A stretch of DNA of 7,625 bases, from the NCBI GenBank assembly GCA_028282865.1, contig JANQHA010000642.1:1-7625 (forward strand). The letters run 5' to 3'. Position 1 is the stretch's first letter; every line of letters begins with the position of its first letter. Below, piece by piece: positions 1 through 5,858 of this stretch. The translations under genes were made by a program, and so were the position numbers. The notes below the pieces were generated by a model. It was not told where the DNA came from. It ran no database searches and saw nothing but the letters and a program-made list of their open reading frames with translations. The DNA is from Oligoflexales bacterium. GTDB lineage: Bacteria; Bdellovibrionota_B; Oligoflexia; Oligoflexales; CACXFL01.

Positions 1-32
1 ACTTTAGTTTAGCTATTATTTTTTCTCTTAAG

Positions 33-64
33 ACACGTTATAGTCACTATAACGTGTTTTTTTT
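33..64 (+). terminator. Rho-independent terminator (or attenuator) before mce
   Basis: A perfect 11-bp inverted repeat (ACACGTTATAG / CTATAACGTGT, arms 33-43 and 47-57) with a 3-base loop is followed directly by a run of seven T at 58-64. This is the textbook layout of an intrinsic terminator for a plus-strand transcript. There is no T-run on the minus-strand side. The most likely role is to end a gene left of the window. It sits only 16 bases before the mce start codon, so it could instead act as an attenuator or, as DNA, as an operator for mce. Confidence 0.75.
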
Positions 65-80
65 ATTAGGTTGTCTTAAA

Positions 81-524
81 ATGAATATTCTTGGTATCAG
101 CCACCTGGGCATTGCAACAAAAAACCCTCAAACAACCAGAACTTTTTTCAAAGAAGTATTAGGGTTAAGCTTTCTGGGGGAAGAGCTTGTCAAAGAGCAA
201 AAGACTAATACCTTTATGTTCAGTAGTTCGAATGAGCAAAACTCTCAAAATAATGCGGCTGCAAGGTTAGAAATTCTTGAAAACCAGCCTAACGAGCCTG
301 GACCAATAGCCAAATTTATCGAAACGAAAGGCGGGGGAATCCATCACCTGGCGTTACAAGTCGAAAATATCGAAGCGGCAATCGAGCACATGCTCAGCCA
401 CCATATCCAAATGATTGATTCGACCCCCAGGCCGGGAGCCCACAACTCACGAATCGCATTTATTCACCCAAAGTCCACCGGCGGGATACTGATAGAATTG
501 GTAGAAGAGCAGCGCGGCTGCTAG
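81..524 (+). CDS. mce: Methylmalonyl-CoA epimerase
   Basis: Vicinal-oxygen-chelate (VOC) family metalloenzyme of 147 residues. It interconverts (2R)- and (2S)-methylmalonyl-CoA in the cytoplasm, linking propionyl-CoA carboxylation to methylmalonyl-CoA mutase and succinyl-CoA. Visible signatures: ISHLGIA with likely metal ligand H8, LEIL with E64 near the second ligand site, GIHHLALQVENIEAA (H88/H89), and the hallmark C-terminal block RIAFIHPKSTGGILIELVE, whose E139 is the last ligand. The two halves (about 1-68 and 84-145) are the paired VOC modules. I chose the ATG at 81 because family members begin a few residues before the first H. An upstream in-frame GTG at 54 lies inside the terminator stem and would add nine unusual residues. 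The ribosome site is weak (AGG at 68-70). Residues about 48-60 are an Asn/Gln/Ser-rich insertion between strands. No mutase or carboxylase gene is in view. Confidence 0.93.
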   Translation: MNILGISHLGIATKNPQTTRTFFKEVLGLSFLGEELVKEQKTNTFMFSSSNEQNSQNNAAARLEILENQPNEPGPIAKFIETKGGGIHHLALQVENIEAAIEHMLSHHIQMIDSTPRPGAHNSRIAFIHPKSTGGILIELVEEQRGC

Positions 525-564
525 CACTAAGCGAGGGCTCGCAGACTCAAGTCACTAAAAATGA

Positions 565-615
565 TCGACATTCTGTCCTAAAAAAGTAACAATTTGATAA
601 ACGATTTGATCAAAT
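565..615 (+). promoter_or_regulatory. Candidate promoter and palindromic operator for the 640-2538 gene
   Basis: TCGACA (565-570) and AACAAT (588-593) are separated by 17 bases and resemble sigma70 -35/-10 boxes (5/6 and 4/6 matches). Transcription would then start near 600. Just downstream is a perfect 12-bp palindrome, ATTTGATCAAAT (604-615). Its left half ATTTGAT also occurs as a direct repeat at 592-598, twelve bases (about one helical turn) away. This would suit a repressor site, but it is only a pattern read by eye. It does not match an FNR box, because the two halves have no 4-base spacer. Confidence 0.28.
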
Positions 616-639
616 ACACGTAATGTCAGGGATTGACTC

Positions 640-2538
640 ATGCGATTAGCTACTCCATATATTTTTCTCTGCGCACTAATACTTGCGATTATCTCAATTA
701 GCTATGTTGTTCCCAGAGCTACTAGGACCCACGATATGGCGCTGGATGCTCGAGATGCGTACATCAATGCGATCGCCGCCACCAGATCACAGCTAGTAGC
801 ACTCGTACGGGAAACAGCCGAGAACCCAACTTTAAAAGAAAACATAGAGTGGGACCTTAAGCACTCTATAAATAAGACCCTCGAAGGAAGCCTAATCGAG
901 GGCCAGCTTGACCGCCTGACATTAATGGCTGAGAACTGTCAAACTATTGCAGCATCAGGGCTTAATCACACCTCAGGTACAAGCTGTAACCAAAAGAATA
1001 TGCAAAACTACTCTTTGTACTGGGATTCTAGTTCAAACCAAATACCCTCGTTGAACTTTTCCGTTCAAGTTCCCAATGAGGAAGGAAGAAAGCTCTTTCT
1101 GATGGGAACCGTTTTTCTAGATACCATCCGCTGGATGCCTATTTACCCTGACCTAGCTCGTTATAAAGCAATGTTAGAACTTGAGATAAAGCCTATAGCC
1201 AGCGCGGATGACGCCGTAGTTATAATAGAAGAAGGAAGTCCAAAAGTTTCTCAGGCTACCTTAGTGTCCAACAGCTTCTCTTTAAAGTGGGCTTTCTCAA
1301 AACCTCGTTTTCCCTGGACTAGCGTAATTTACTTAGCTTTGATTGCTTTATTTGCTACCGGATACCTTTGGTGGATGAATAAGAGTTTAAGTGATCAAAA
1401 GCAGCTAAATCAAGAGACATTTGCGTTATGGATCCGACAATTTACTAAAATTGACAACGTCAGCAAACAACACTTCTTAGAGCAGATAAAAACGGCACCT
1501 CCCCTTGAATACGCAAAGTCTTTGCTAGAAAAGTATCAAGAACAGAGTAAAGATCGGCTTAGGAAAAATAGTGAAGAAATCCTATCTTTACATAGTGAAA
1601 TCCGTCAGCTCAAAGCTCAGATAGGCAATAACGAAGAAAAATTAGAAGCTATAGTTCCGATAGAGAGCTTAGCAATACAGATGGCTGAAGGTAGGGAAAA
1701 GCTATCTAAAGATATTTCGAGTATCAAAAAAAGAATAGATAAAATTATTCATACAAGCACTCAAGGTGTTTCTCGAAGCACAGCGACCCTAAAAACCCTG
1801 CTGACACGATGGCAAACCGAGGTGGATACCCGCGGAGCACGCAGGTTTTTCAGAGCTCTATCAGAGCAGACAGTTGACGACGGACAGAGTTTACTCGAGC
1901 AGCAGCTTATGCTACTGCAAAGAACAACTTCATCAGCTGACAATCAGTCGGCACAGATCAATCGAGAGATTCAACTACTGAGTGAGGAGCTACGAGAGGT
2001 CTTCCGCCAAACATCTTACTGGTGTGATCTCTCTTATAAATCAGATCAAAATGTCGATCATGACTGTTCACTTATGGACGTCTGCATTAGCGCACAACAA
2101 ATGATTATAAAATCATCTGGGCTTTCGCCCCATTTTTCCAATCAGCTAGAATTCGGCCAAGAGCGTATCTTCACTCAGGTGCCTAAAAATATCTGGATTT
2201 CCATTATTTTTCATATCTATGATATGTTTCTAGACTTAAGTGGTGATCACCCGGCAATAAAAATTTCCACCCAATTAAAGCGTGATTCTGAAAAAACTTT
2301 ATTGATACTAAGCATTGAAGACGAGCGTAGTGACGAAATTGATATGAAAAATGTCCAATCGAAAGACTTCGAAATTGCAAGAAAGCTATGTAAGCAGTTT
2401 AATCTAAATTGCGAACGGCTTCCAGACTTATCAGGCGCCATGGCGGTGGCGATTAGCTACGAAAACCGGGGTCATGATGAGATATTCGCTACTGACATTA
2501 AGTTTGATGGCGCAACCACAGCTGACCGGGCTACCTAA
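640..2538 (+). CDS. Two-span membrane sensor-like protein with a degenerate histidine-kinase C-terminus
   Basis: The 632-residue protein is not a family I can name. The ATG at 640 is supported by AGGGA (628-632) seven bases upstream. Segments: membrane span about 7-24, an extracytoplasmic domain about 25-225 with two cysteines (C100, C116) that could form a disulfide, a second span about 226-246 (WTSVIYLALIALFATGYLWWM), a charged coiled coil about 295-370, a helical region 370-460, and an alpha/beta C-terminus about 510-608. The order is that of a sensor histidine kinase. The last part can be laid over a HATPase domain: VPKNIWISIIFHIYDMF at the N-box, LSIEDERSDE at the G1 box, and FEIARKLCKQFNLN where GLAIAKxLVxxHxG is usual. 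However, the N-box Asn residues and both G1 glycines are missing (R563 and D565 stand there), no G2 GTGLGL is seen, and there is no H-box HExxxPL. H371 lies in a helical segment but lacks that context. I infer a catalytically dead kinase-like scaffold or sensor. The fold assignment is by eye only. The protein could instead be an unrelated coiled-coil membrane protein. Confidence 0.8.
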   Translation: MRLATPYIFLCALILAIISISYVVPRATRTHDMALDARDAYINAIAATRSQLVALVRETAENPTLKENIEWDLKHSINKTLEGSLIEGQLDRLTLMAENCQTIAASGLNHTSGTSCNQKNMQNYSLYWDSSSNQIPSLNFSVQVPNEEGRKLFLMGTVFLDTIRWMPIYPDLARYKAMLELEIKPIASADDAVVIIEEGSPKVSQATLVSNSFSLKWAFSKPRFPWTSVIYLALIALFATGYLWWMNKSLSDQKQLNQETFALWIRQFTKIDNVSKQHFLEQIKTAPPLEYAKSLLEKYQEQSKDRLRKNSEEILSLHSEIRQLKAQIGNNEEKLEAIVPIESLAIQMAEGREKLSKDISSIKKRIDKIIHTSTQGVSRSTATLKTLLTRWQTEVDTRGARRFFRALSEQTVDDGQSLLEQQLMLLQRTTSSADNQSAQINREIQLLSEELREVFRQTSYWCDLSYKSDQNVDHDCSLMDVCISAQQMIIKSSGLSPHFSNQLEFGQERIFTQVPKNIWISIIFHIYDMFLDLSGDHPAIKISTQLKRDSEKTLLILSIEDERSDEIDMKNVQSKDFEIARKLCKQFNLNCERLPDLSGAMAVAISYENRGHDEIFATDIKFDGATTADRAT

Positions 2539-2590
2539 CCGAACGCTTTAACTGACAGCTATATCAATACTACTAACAGGACTTTAACAA

Positions 2591-2623
2591 GACCCATTAT
2601 GAGAGTTCAACTCATAATGGGTC
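2591..2623. terminator. Bidirectional hairpin between convergent genes
   Basis: Arms GACCCATTATGAG (2591-2603) and CTCATAATGGGTC (2611-2623) are perfectly complementary over 13 bp around a 7-base loop. The hairpin lies between the stop of the plus-strand sensor-like gene and the stop of the minus-strand M23 gene, so it can serve both. The flanking T content is modest: TAATTAAATTT follows a few bases later on the plus side, and TTGTTAAAGT follows on the minus side. It is therefore not a perfect intrinsic terminator on either strand, but position and stem strength make termination the obvious role. Confidence 0.75.
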
Positions 2624-2630
2624 AGAGTAA

Positions 2631-3536
2631 TTAAATTTCCTCACCACCAACATTAATGGTGCCGCTGCTAGAACTCACATCCTCTAGTTTTCTATCAAGT
2701 AGGTAATCACTTGGGTCCACGGCTTTGTTGTTGACCCAAATTTCATAATGTAAATGAGGGCCGGTTGACCGCCCGGTGCTACCAATTTCTGCAATCTTTT
2801 GGCCGCGCCTAACCTTCTGACCTTTTCGAACCGAAAGAACAGAGTTGTGGCCATAACGAGTTTTAATATTATGCGCATGCTTAATAACAACATATTTGCC
2901 AAAAGACGGAGAATGACCAACTTTTTCTACAATCCCCTCTGCTGGAGCAATCACTTCTTGGCCTACATCAGAGCCAATATCGATGCCTTTATGTATAATC
3001 GTCTTGCCGCTAAATGGAGAGTGACGCTCGCCATAAAAGCTAGAGACCCAACCACTCGCCGGTGTGATGGAAGGAATCGTTCGGAATACATCCTCACTAT
3101 GCTTCATGACGGTGACAAATCCTCTAAGAGCACCTTCTAGTTTTTGGGTATTTGAACTCACTGACTTTAGCCTCGAGACCAGATTGACTGAACTCTCCTG
3201 GTCGTTTCGATACTTAGATATACTAGCGAGGCTAGACTGAATTTTTGCCAAACGTTTTTGGGTGGTACGTGTGGATTCTCTCTCGGTACTTACCGCTGAC
3301 ATCACAACATTATTCATAGACCTTGAATGGCGATCAATTCGCTTCATAACCGCTTCAAGTCGGTGGATCTGTGTATCGATCTCTTTACGCTCTTGCAGCA
3401 AATTTTGATACTTAGAGGAAGTCCTCTTAGCCTCAGAAGCGAAGAATAGAGTCAGCAGGATTAGTCCAGACATCATTCCAGCTACTACGATGACCCAAGT
3501 AGATGTTGTATAGAAATTTTGCTTTAAGCCTAACAT
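2631..3536 (-). CDS. Membrane-anchored M23 (LytM-type) peptidoglycan endopeptidase
   Basis: Zinc metallopeptidase of 301 residues, expected to face the periplasm and cut peptide cross-links of peptidoglycan. Start: the frame is open to a TTG at 3551, but that TTG overlaps a GGAGGA ribosome site, so the ATG at 3536 is the true start. Segments: short cytoplasmic N-terminus, one membrane span about 14-32 (no signal-peptidase site evident, so a type II anchor), a coiled coil about 40-145, then the M23 domain about 155-285. The metal-site motifs are intact: HKGID (H182, D186) and HLHYE (H261, H263), plus the conserved H230 in TRYGH. SSFYGERHSPFSG precedes the first ligand as usual. The enzyme is therefore predicted to be active, unlike degenerate LytM activators of the EnvC/NlpD type. 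The coiled coil may hold it in a complex or regulate access, as in other coiled-coil M23 proteins. The tail is short and Ser/Gly-rich. The exact substrate and morphogenetic role cannot be told from the sequence. Confidence 0.9.
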   Translation of the reverse strand: MLGLKQNFYTTSTWVIVVAGMMSGLILLTLFFASEAKRTSSKYQNLLQERKEIDTQIHRLEAVMKRIDRHSRSMNNVVMSAVSTERESTRTTQKRLAKIQSSLASISKYRNDQESSVNLVSRLKSVSSNTQKLEGALRGFVTVMKHSEDVFRTIPSITPASGWVSSFYGERHSPFSGKTIIHKGIDIGSDVGQEVIAPAEGIVEKVGHSPSFGKYVVIKHAHNIKTRYGHNSVLSVRKGQKVRRGQKIAEIGSTGRSTGPHLHYEIWVNNKAVDPSDYLLDRKLEDVSSSSGTINVGGEEI

Positions 3537-3543
3537 TTGGCTA

Positions 3544-3549
3544 TCCTCC
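3544..3549 (-). promoter_or_regulatory. Ribosome binding site deciding the M23 gene start
   Basis: On the minus strand GGAGGA (3549 down to 3544) lies seven bases before ATG 3536. This is a near-ideal Shine-Dalgarno sequence. It rules out the overlapping TTG at 3551 as the start. Confidence 0.85.
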
Positions 3550-3604
3550 AATTAACCTTGCCCGTGTAAATTGTGTGTTACCTATGATATTGCAACTTCA
3601 GGGC

Positions 3605-3653
3605 CAATATAACATATTGAAATAACTATATTTTTTATAAATAGCAGCGTTAA
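3605..3653 (-). promoter_or_regulatory. Candidate promoter with inverted repeat for the M23 gene
   Basis: On the minus strand TTAACG (3653-3648) and TATAGT (3630-3625) are separated by exactly 17 bases. The -10 box matches consensus at five of six positions, the -35 box at four. Transcription would begin near 3618, giving a leader of about 80 bases before ATG 3536. An inverted repeat CAATAT-N3-ATATTG (3605-3619) overlaps the predicted start point, a place where a repressor could act. The area is very AT-rich, so chance matches are likely. Confidence 0.35.
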
Positions 3654-3761
3654 AACCCTTGACGACGTCAATTGTTTAGCCATCTCGGAACAACAAAGCT
3701 AAATACCTAAAAAACACTTAAATATTAGTACCTTATACAACCAAACCGCAAAAACCTCAAA

Positions 3762-3767
3762 TATAAT
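3762..3767 (+). promoter_or_regulatory. Consensus -10 element, candidate ndh promoter
   Basis: TATAAT matches the sigma70 -10 consensus at all six positions and would start transcription near 3774, about 100 bases before the ndh ATG. No recognisable -35 hexamer or extended -10 TG lies at the right distance (the bases 16-18 upstream read AACCAA or similar). It would need an activator, or it may be a chance match in AT-rich DNA. Confidence 0.3.
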
Positions 3768-3872
3768 TAAAACTTAGACAACCACATTGCGCCTAAGGTC
3801 TATTCGCAGGTAAAATGCGGCATCAAGGCCAAAGAGTATGTCCTCTTAGCAAAAACAATCAGATGGATCCAT

Positions 3873-5156
3873 ATGAAAGAAAAAAAAATTATTATTGTTG
3901 GGGGAGGCTTTGGCGGTTTAGCTGCCGCAAAATCCCTAGGTCGCAAAAAAGGGGTTCAAGTCACCCTAATAGACCGAAGAAACTACCATTTATTTCAGCC
4001 TTTACTCTACCAAGTAGCTATGGCGGGCCTAAGCCCAGCTGAAATTGCAGCGCCTATTAGAGGGCTACTTTCCGAATATAAAAATATTGAAGTATTACTA
4101 GGCAACGTTTCTAAAGTTAACCCTCTTAAAAAACAGGTTAAAGTTGGAGATAAGACGATATCCTACGACTATTTGATTTTGGCCTGTGGGGCTAAACATA
4201 GCTATTTCGGCAACGAAGATTGGGAATGCCGGGCACCTGGTCTGAAAACTTTAGAGCAAGCAACTGAAATTAGAAGAAGGGTGCTTACTGCATTTGAAAT
4301 GGCAGAAAAAGAAGAAGATCCGGTGTCTAGAAAACGCCTGCTCACCTTCGTTGTAGTTGGTGGGGGGCCGACCGGAGTTGAGCTAGCTGGAGCAATTGGT
4401 GAGATCAGTAGGTTCACCTTAAGCAAAGATTTCAGACGTATAGACCCCAACCAAGCCAGGGTGGTTCTTGTCGAAGCCGGCACGCGAATCCTTGCAGGTT
4501 TTTCAGAGAAAACCTCAAAGCGCGCGGCACGAAGCCTGGAAAAAATTGGGGTGCAAATTTGGACTTCTAGCCCAGTAAGTAATATCACCGATGAAGGTAT
4601 CCAAATAAATGAAGAGTTTTTTTACGCCAAGACCGTCCTTTGGGCTGCAGGAGTAAAGCCGTCATCACTTAATAACTTTCTTGACGGCAATCTCGACAAA
4701 CAAGGCAGGATCGCCGTATCTGACGATTTAAGCTTAGCGCATGACCAAAGCACCTTTGTCATTGGAGACCAAGCTTCGTTTTTAGACGAATCCGGTTTAC
4801 CGCTGCCTGGCCTAGCTCCCGTTGCAACTCAGCAAGGTACTCATGCGGCCAAAAATATTCTGGCCGACCTAGCTGACAAGCCAAGATCTAAATTTCAGTA
4901 CCTTGACAAGGGCCAAATGGCTACAATCGGGAGGAGATCAGCGGTTTTAGAAGTCGGTAGTGTTAAATTAAGTGGAACCATTGCTTGGTATGCTTGGCTC
5001 CTTGTTCATATTTACTACCTAATTGGTTTTAGAAACAAGCTATTCGTACTGATACAGTGGGCATGGCATTACCTTACTTATAGTCGGGGCTCCAGGCTGA
5101 TCGTACACAAGGAATGGCGTTCCTATCTCGAAAAAGGCTCGGAAGAAAGTTTATGA
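3873..5156 (+). CDS. ndh: Type II NADH dehydrogenase (NADH:quinone oxidoreductase)
   Basis: Single-subunit FAD enzyme of 427 residues that passes electrons from NADH to membrane quinone on the inner face of the cytoplasmic membrane without pumping protons. FAD Rossmann motif VGGGFGGL (G10, G12, G15) with D34 at the end of the second strand. It is followed by the family block RRNYHLFQPLLYQVAMAGLS (35-54). The second dinucleotide fold for NADH is VVGGGPTGVELAG (161-173), with E201 closing its second strand. VIGDQA (297-302) contacts FAD, and PVATQQG (316-322) is the quinone-site motif with Q320/Q321. The C-terminal stretch about 366-412 is rich in W, Y, L and I (AWYAWLLVHIYYLIGF, then FVLIQWAWHYLTY), as expected for membrane attachment in this family. 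Length is typical. The start is the ATG before KEKKIIIVGGG. Its ribosome site is weak (GGA at 3865-3867). The stop overlaps the start of the next gene. No complex I genes are visible. Confidence 0.95.
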   Translation: MKEKKIIIVGGGFGGLAAAKSLGRKKGVQVTLIDRRNYHLFQPLLYQVAMAGLSPAEIAAPIRGLLSEYKNIEVLLGNVSKVNPLKKQVKVGDKTISYDYLILACGAKHSYFGNEDWECRAPGLKTLEQATEIRRRVLTAFEMAEKEEDPVSRKRLLTFVVVGGGPTGVELAGAIGEISRFTLSKDFRRIDPNQARVVLVEAGTRILAGFSEKTSKRAARSLEKIGVQIWTSSPVSNITDEGIQINEEFFYAKTVLWAAGVKPSSLNNFLDGNLDKQGRIAVSDDLSLAHDQSTFVIGDQASFLDESGLPLPGLAPVATQQGTHAAKNILADLADKPRSKFQYLDKGQMATIGRRSAVLEVGSVKLSGTIAWYAWLLVHIYYLIGFRNKLFVLIQWAWHYLTYSRGSRLIVHKEWRSYLEKGSEESL

Positions 5157-5332
5157 CAGAGCGATTAGAAAAAGAGGACTACTACTTTGACCCAAACGGC
5201 TTGATGGTGTTTACCGAGGCCTACCATTTGAAAAGAGGCTACTGCTGTAACAGCGGCTGCCGCCACTGCCCTTACCATAAGACCGGTCAAGGTGATTTAA
5301 AAGTAGAATCGAGTGACACTTCGACCAAATAA
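5153..5332 (+). CDS. DUF5522-type cysteine-rich miniprotein, coupled to ndh
   Basis: Small protein of 59 residues. The ATG at 5153 overlaps the ndh stop (ATGA, 4-base overlap), and GGAAGA at 5141-5146 lies six bases before it, so translation is probably coupled to ndh. The frame stays open further upstream inside ndh, but only the ATG at 5153 gives the family-like beginning EDYYFDPNGLMVFTEAYHLKRGYCC. The core RGYCCNSGCRHCPYHK (29-43) carries C31, C32, C36 and C39 with H38 and H42, a spacing suited to a zinc or iron-sulfur site. I recognise this as the DUF5522 family, whose function is not known to me. The tail after residue 44 is polar and probably disordered. Placement with ndh suggests, but does not show, a role in respiration, redox or metal handling. 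Confidence 0.85.
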   Translation: MTERLEKEDYYFDPNGLMVFTEAYHLKRGYCCNSGCRHCPYHKTGQGDLKVESSDTSTK

Positions 5333-5403
5333 AATTAGAATATAACTAACTGAACTTCACCGTACTCACGCGCAGCTATGCGACTAAAATAAATGACGTA
5401 TAA

Positions 5404-5793
5404 TTAAAAACGATATTTATACAAAAAACCAAAACCACCACGTTTTTTACTTTCGATAAAACTTCGCTGACTGTATCCAACAGATTGCTTTACAGCCATA
5501 GTATCACCGCTGACCGCATTAAAAAAACTAAATAACCCAGGAGCAAAGGAGACAAAGATTACAAATAATAGGGCATAGTAAGTCGCAGTATACCTAACCC
5601 ATCTACCATAAGTCCACCAACTCAAAAGACAAAATATGGTCATTGCGGGTAAACCTGTGAAGACAGTCAACGTTAAACGTATCTCATCAAAGTCATCAGA
5701 AATAAGGAAGGTAGACGCCAGCCCAAGGGCCACATAAGTGCACAAGCCTACGAATAAACAAATATTTATAAATTTATCTTCAATGGGGAACAT
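5404..5793 (-). CDS. Small three-span membrane protein, function unknown
   Basis: The 129-residue protein is not recognised. Hydrophobic segments at about 9-31, 41-62 and 70-92 should form three membrane spans. The loop between spans 1 and 2 is acidic (SDDFDEIR), and the segment between spans 2 and 3 has TYGRWVRYT. After the last span comes a basic, aromatic tail (SKKRGGFGFLYKYRF at the C-terminus). There is no signal peptide or known motif. It starts at the ATG at 5793. No Shine-Dalgarno sequence precedes it, but a strong promoter-like pair ends six bases before the ATG. Later in-frame starts (TTG or GTG near codons 17 and 21, ATG at codon 51) would remove part or all of the first span. It lies 65 bases downstream of the sensor kinase on the same strand and could be partly co-transcribed with it. 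Codon use looks like that of the neighbours. Confidence 0.7.
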   Translation of the reverse strand: MFPIEDKFINICLFVGLCTYVALGLASTFLISDDFDEIRLTLTVFTGLPAMTIFCLLSWWTYGRWVRYTATYYALLFVIFVSFAPGLFSFFNAVSGDTMAVKQSVGYSQRSFIESKKRGGFGFLYKYRF

Positions 5794-5799
5794 AGAGAT

Positions 5800-5828
5800 A
5801 TTGTATTACCATTAGATTAGGCAGTCAA
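5800..5828 (-). promoter_or_regulatory. Strong sigma70-like promoter, predicted leaderless start
   Basis: On the minus strand TTGACT (5828-5823) and TACAAT (5805-5800) each match consensus at five of six positions and are separated by exactly 17 bases. Six bases (ATCTCT) follow the -10 box, and the next base is the A of ATG 5793, exactly where +1 is expected. This agrees with the absence of a ribosome binding site before that ATG. Confidence 0.6.
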
Positions 5829-5858
5829 ACCTCTGACCAGTAAGCTTAGATATTTAAC

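Larger units (their letters stand above)
3554..3872. other. Divergent intergenic region, no gene seen
   Basis: This AT-rich stretch between the divergent M23 and ndh genes has no convincing coding frame or RNA gene. It contains the minus-strand promoter candidate and its inverted repeat (3605-3653), the palindrome TTGACG-A-CGTCAA (3659-3671) and a consensus TATAAT (3762-3767). It also has two weak possible leader structures before ndh: CGCA/TGCG (3805-3808 and 3816-3819) nested inside GCCT/AGGC (3791-3794 and 3826-3829), and a 5-bp AAGAG/CTCTT hairpin (3832-3836 and 3843-3847). I recognise no known riboswitch. Confidence 0.6.

Noticed and set aside
54..80. GTG at 54 as an upstream start of mce
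   Set aside because: It lies inside the terminator stem, has no ribosome site, and adds residues absent from the family. The ATG at 81 fits better.
531..542. GCGAGGGCTCGC after mce as a terminator
   Set aside because: The stem is only four to five bp with a minimal loop, and no T-run follows.
594..613. FNR-like site (TTGAT...ATCAA) before the 640 gene
   Set aside because: The half-sites are separated by 0 or 10 bases, not the 4 that FNR requires.
1761..1943. Minus-strand open frame inside the sensor-like gene
   Set aside because: It is a shadow of a well-supported coding frame, with a low-complexity Ser/Cys/Arg translation and no ribosome site.
2799..3140. Plus-strand open frame of 113 codons opposite the M23 gene
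   Set aside because: It lies wholly antisense to the catalytic domain of the M23 protein, and its translation shows no recognisable pattern.
3815..4042. Plus-strand open frame overlapping the ndh start
   Set aside because: Past 3873 it is an out-of-frame reading of ndh, and the upstream part has no family resemblance.
4202..4588. Minus-strand open frame of 128 codons inside ndh
   Set aside because: It is antisense to the conserved NADH-binding region of ndh, which explains its length.
5371..5382. CGCA/TGCG hairpin between the DUF5522 gene and the convergent membrane-protein gene as a terminator
   Set aside because: The stem is four bp with no T-run on either strand. No convincing terminator was found here.
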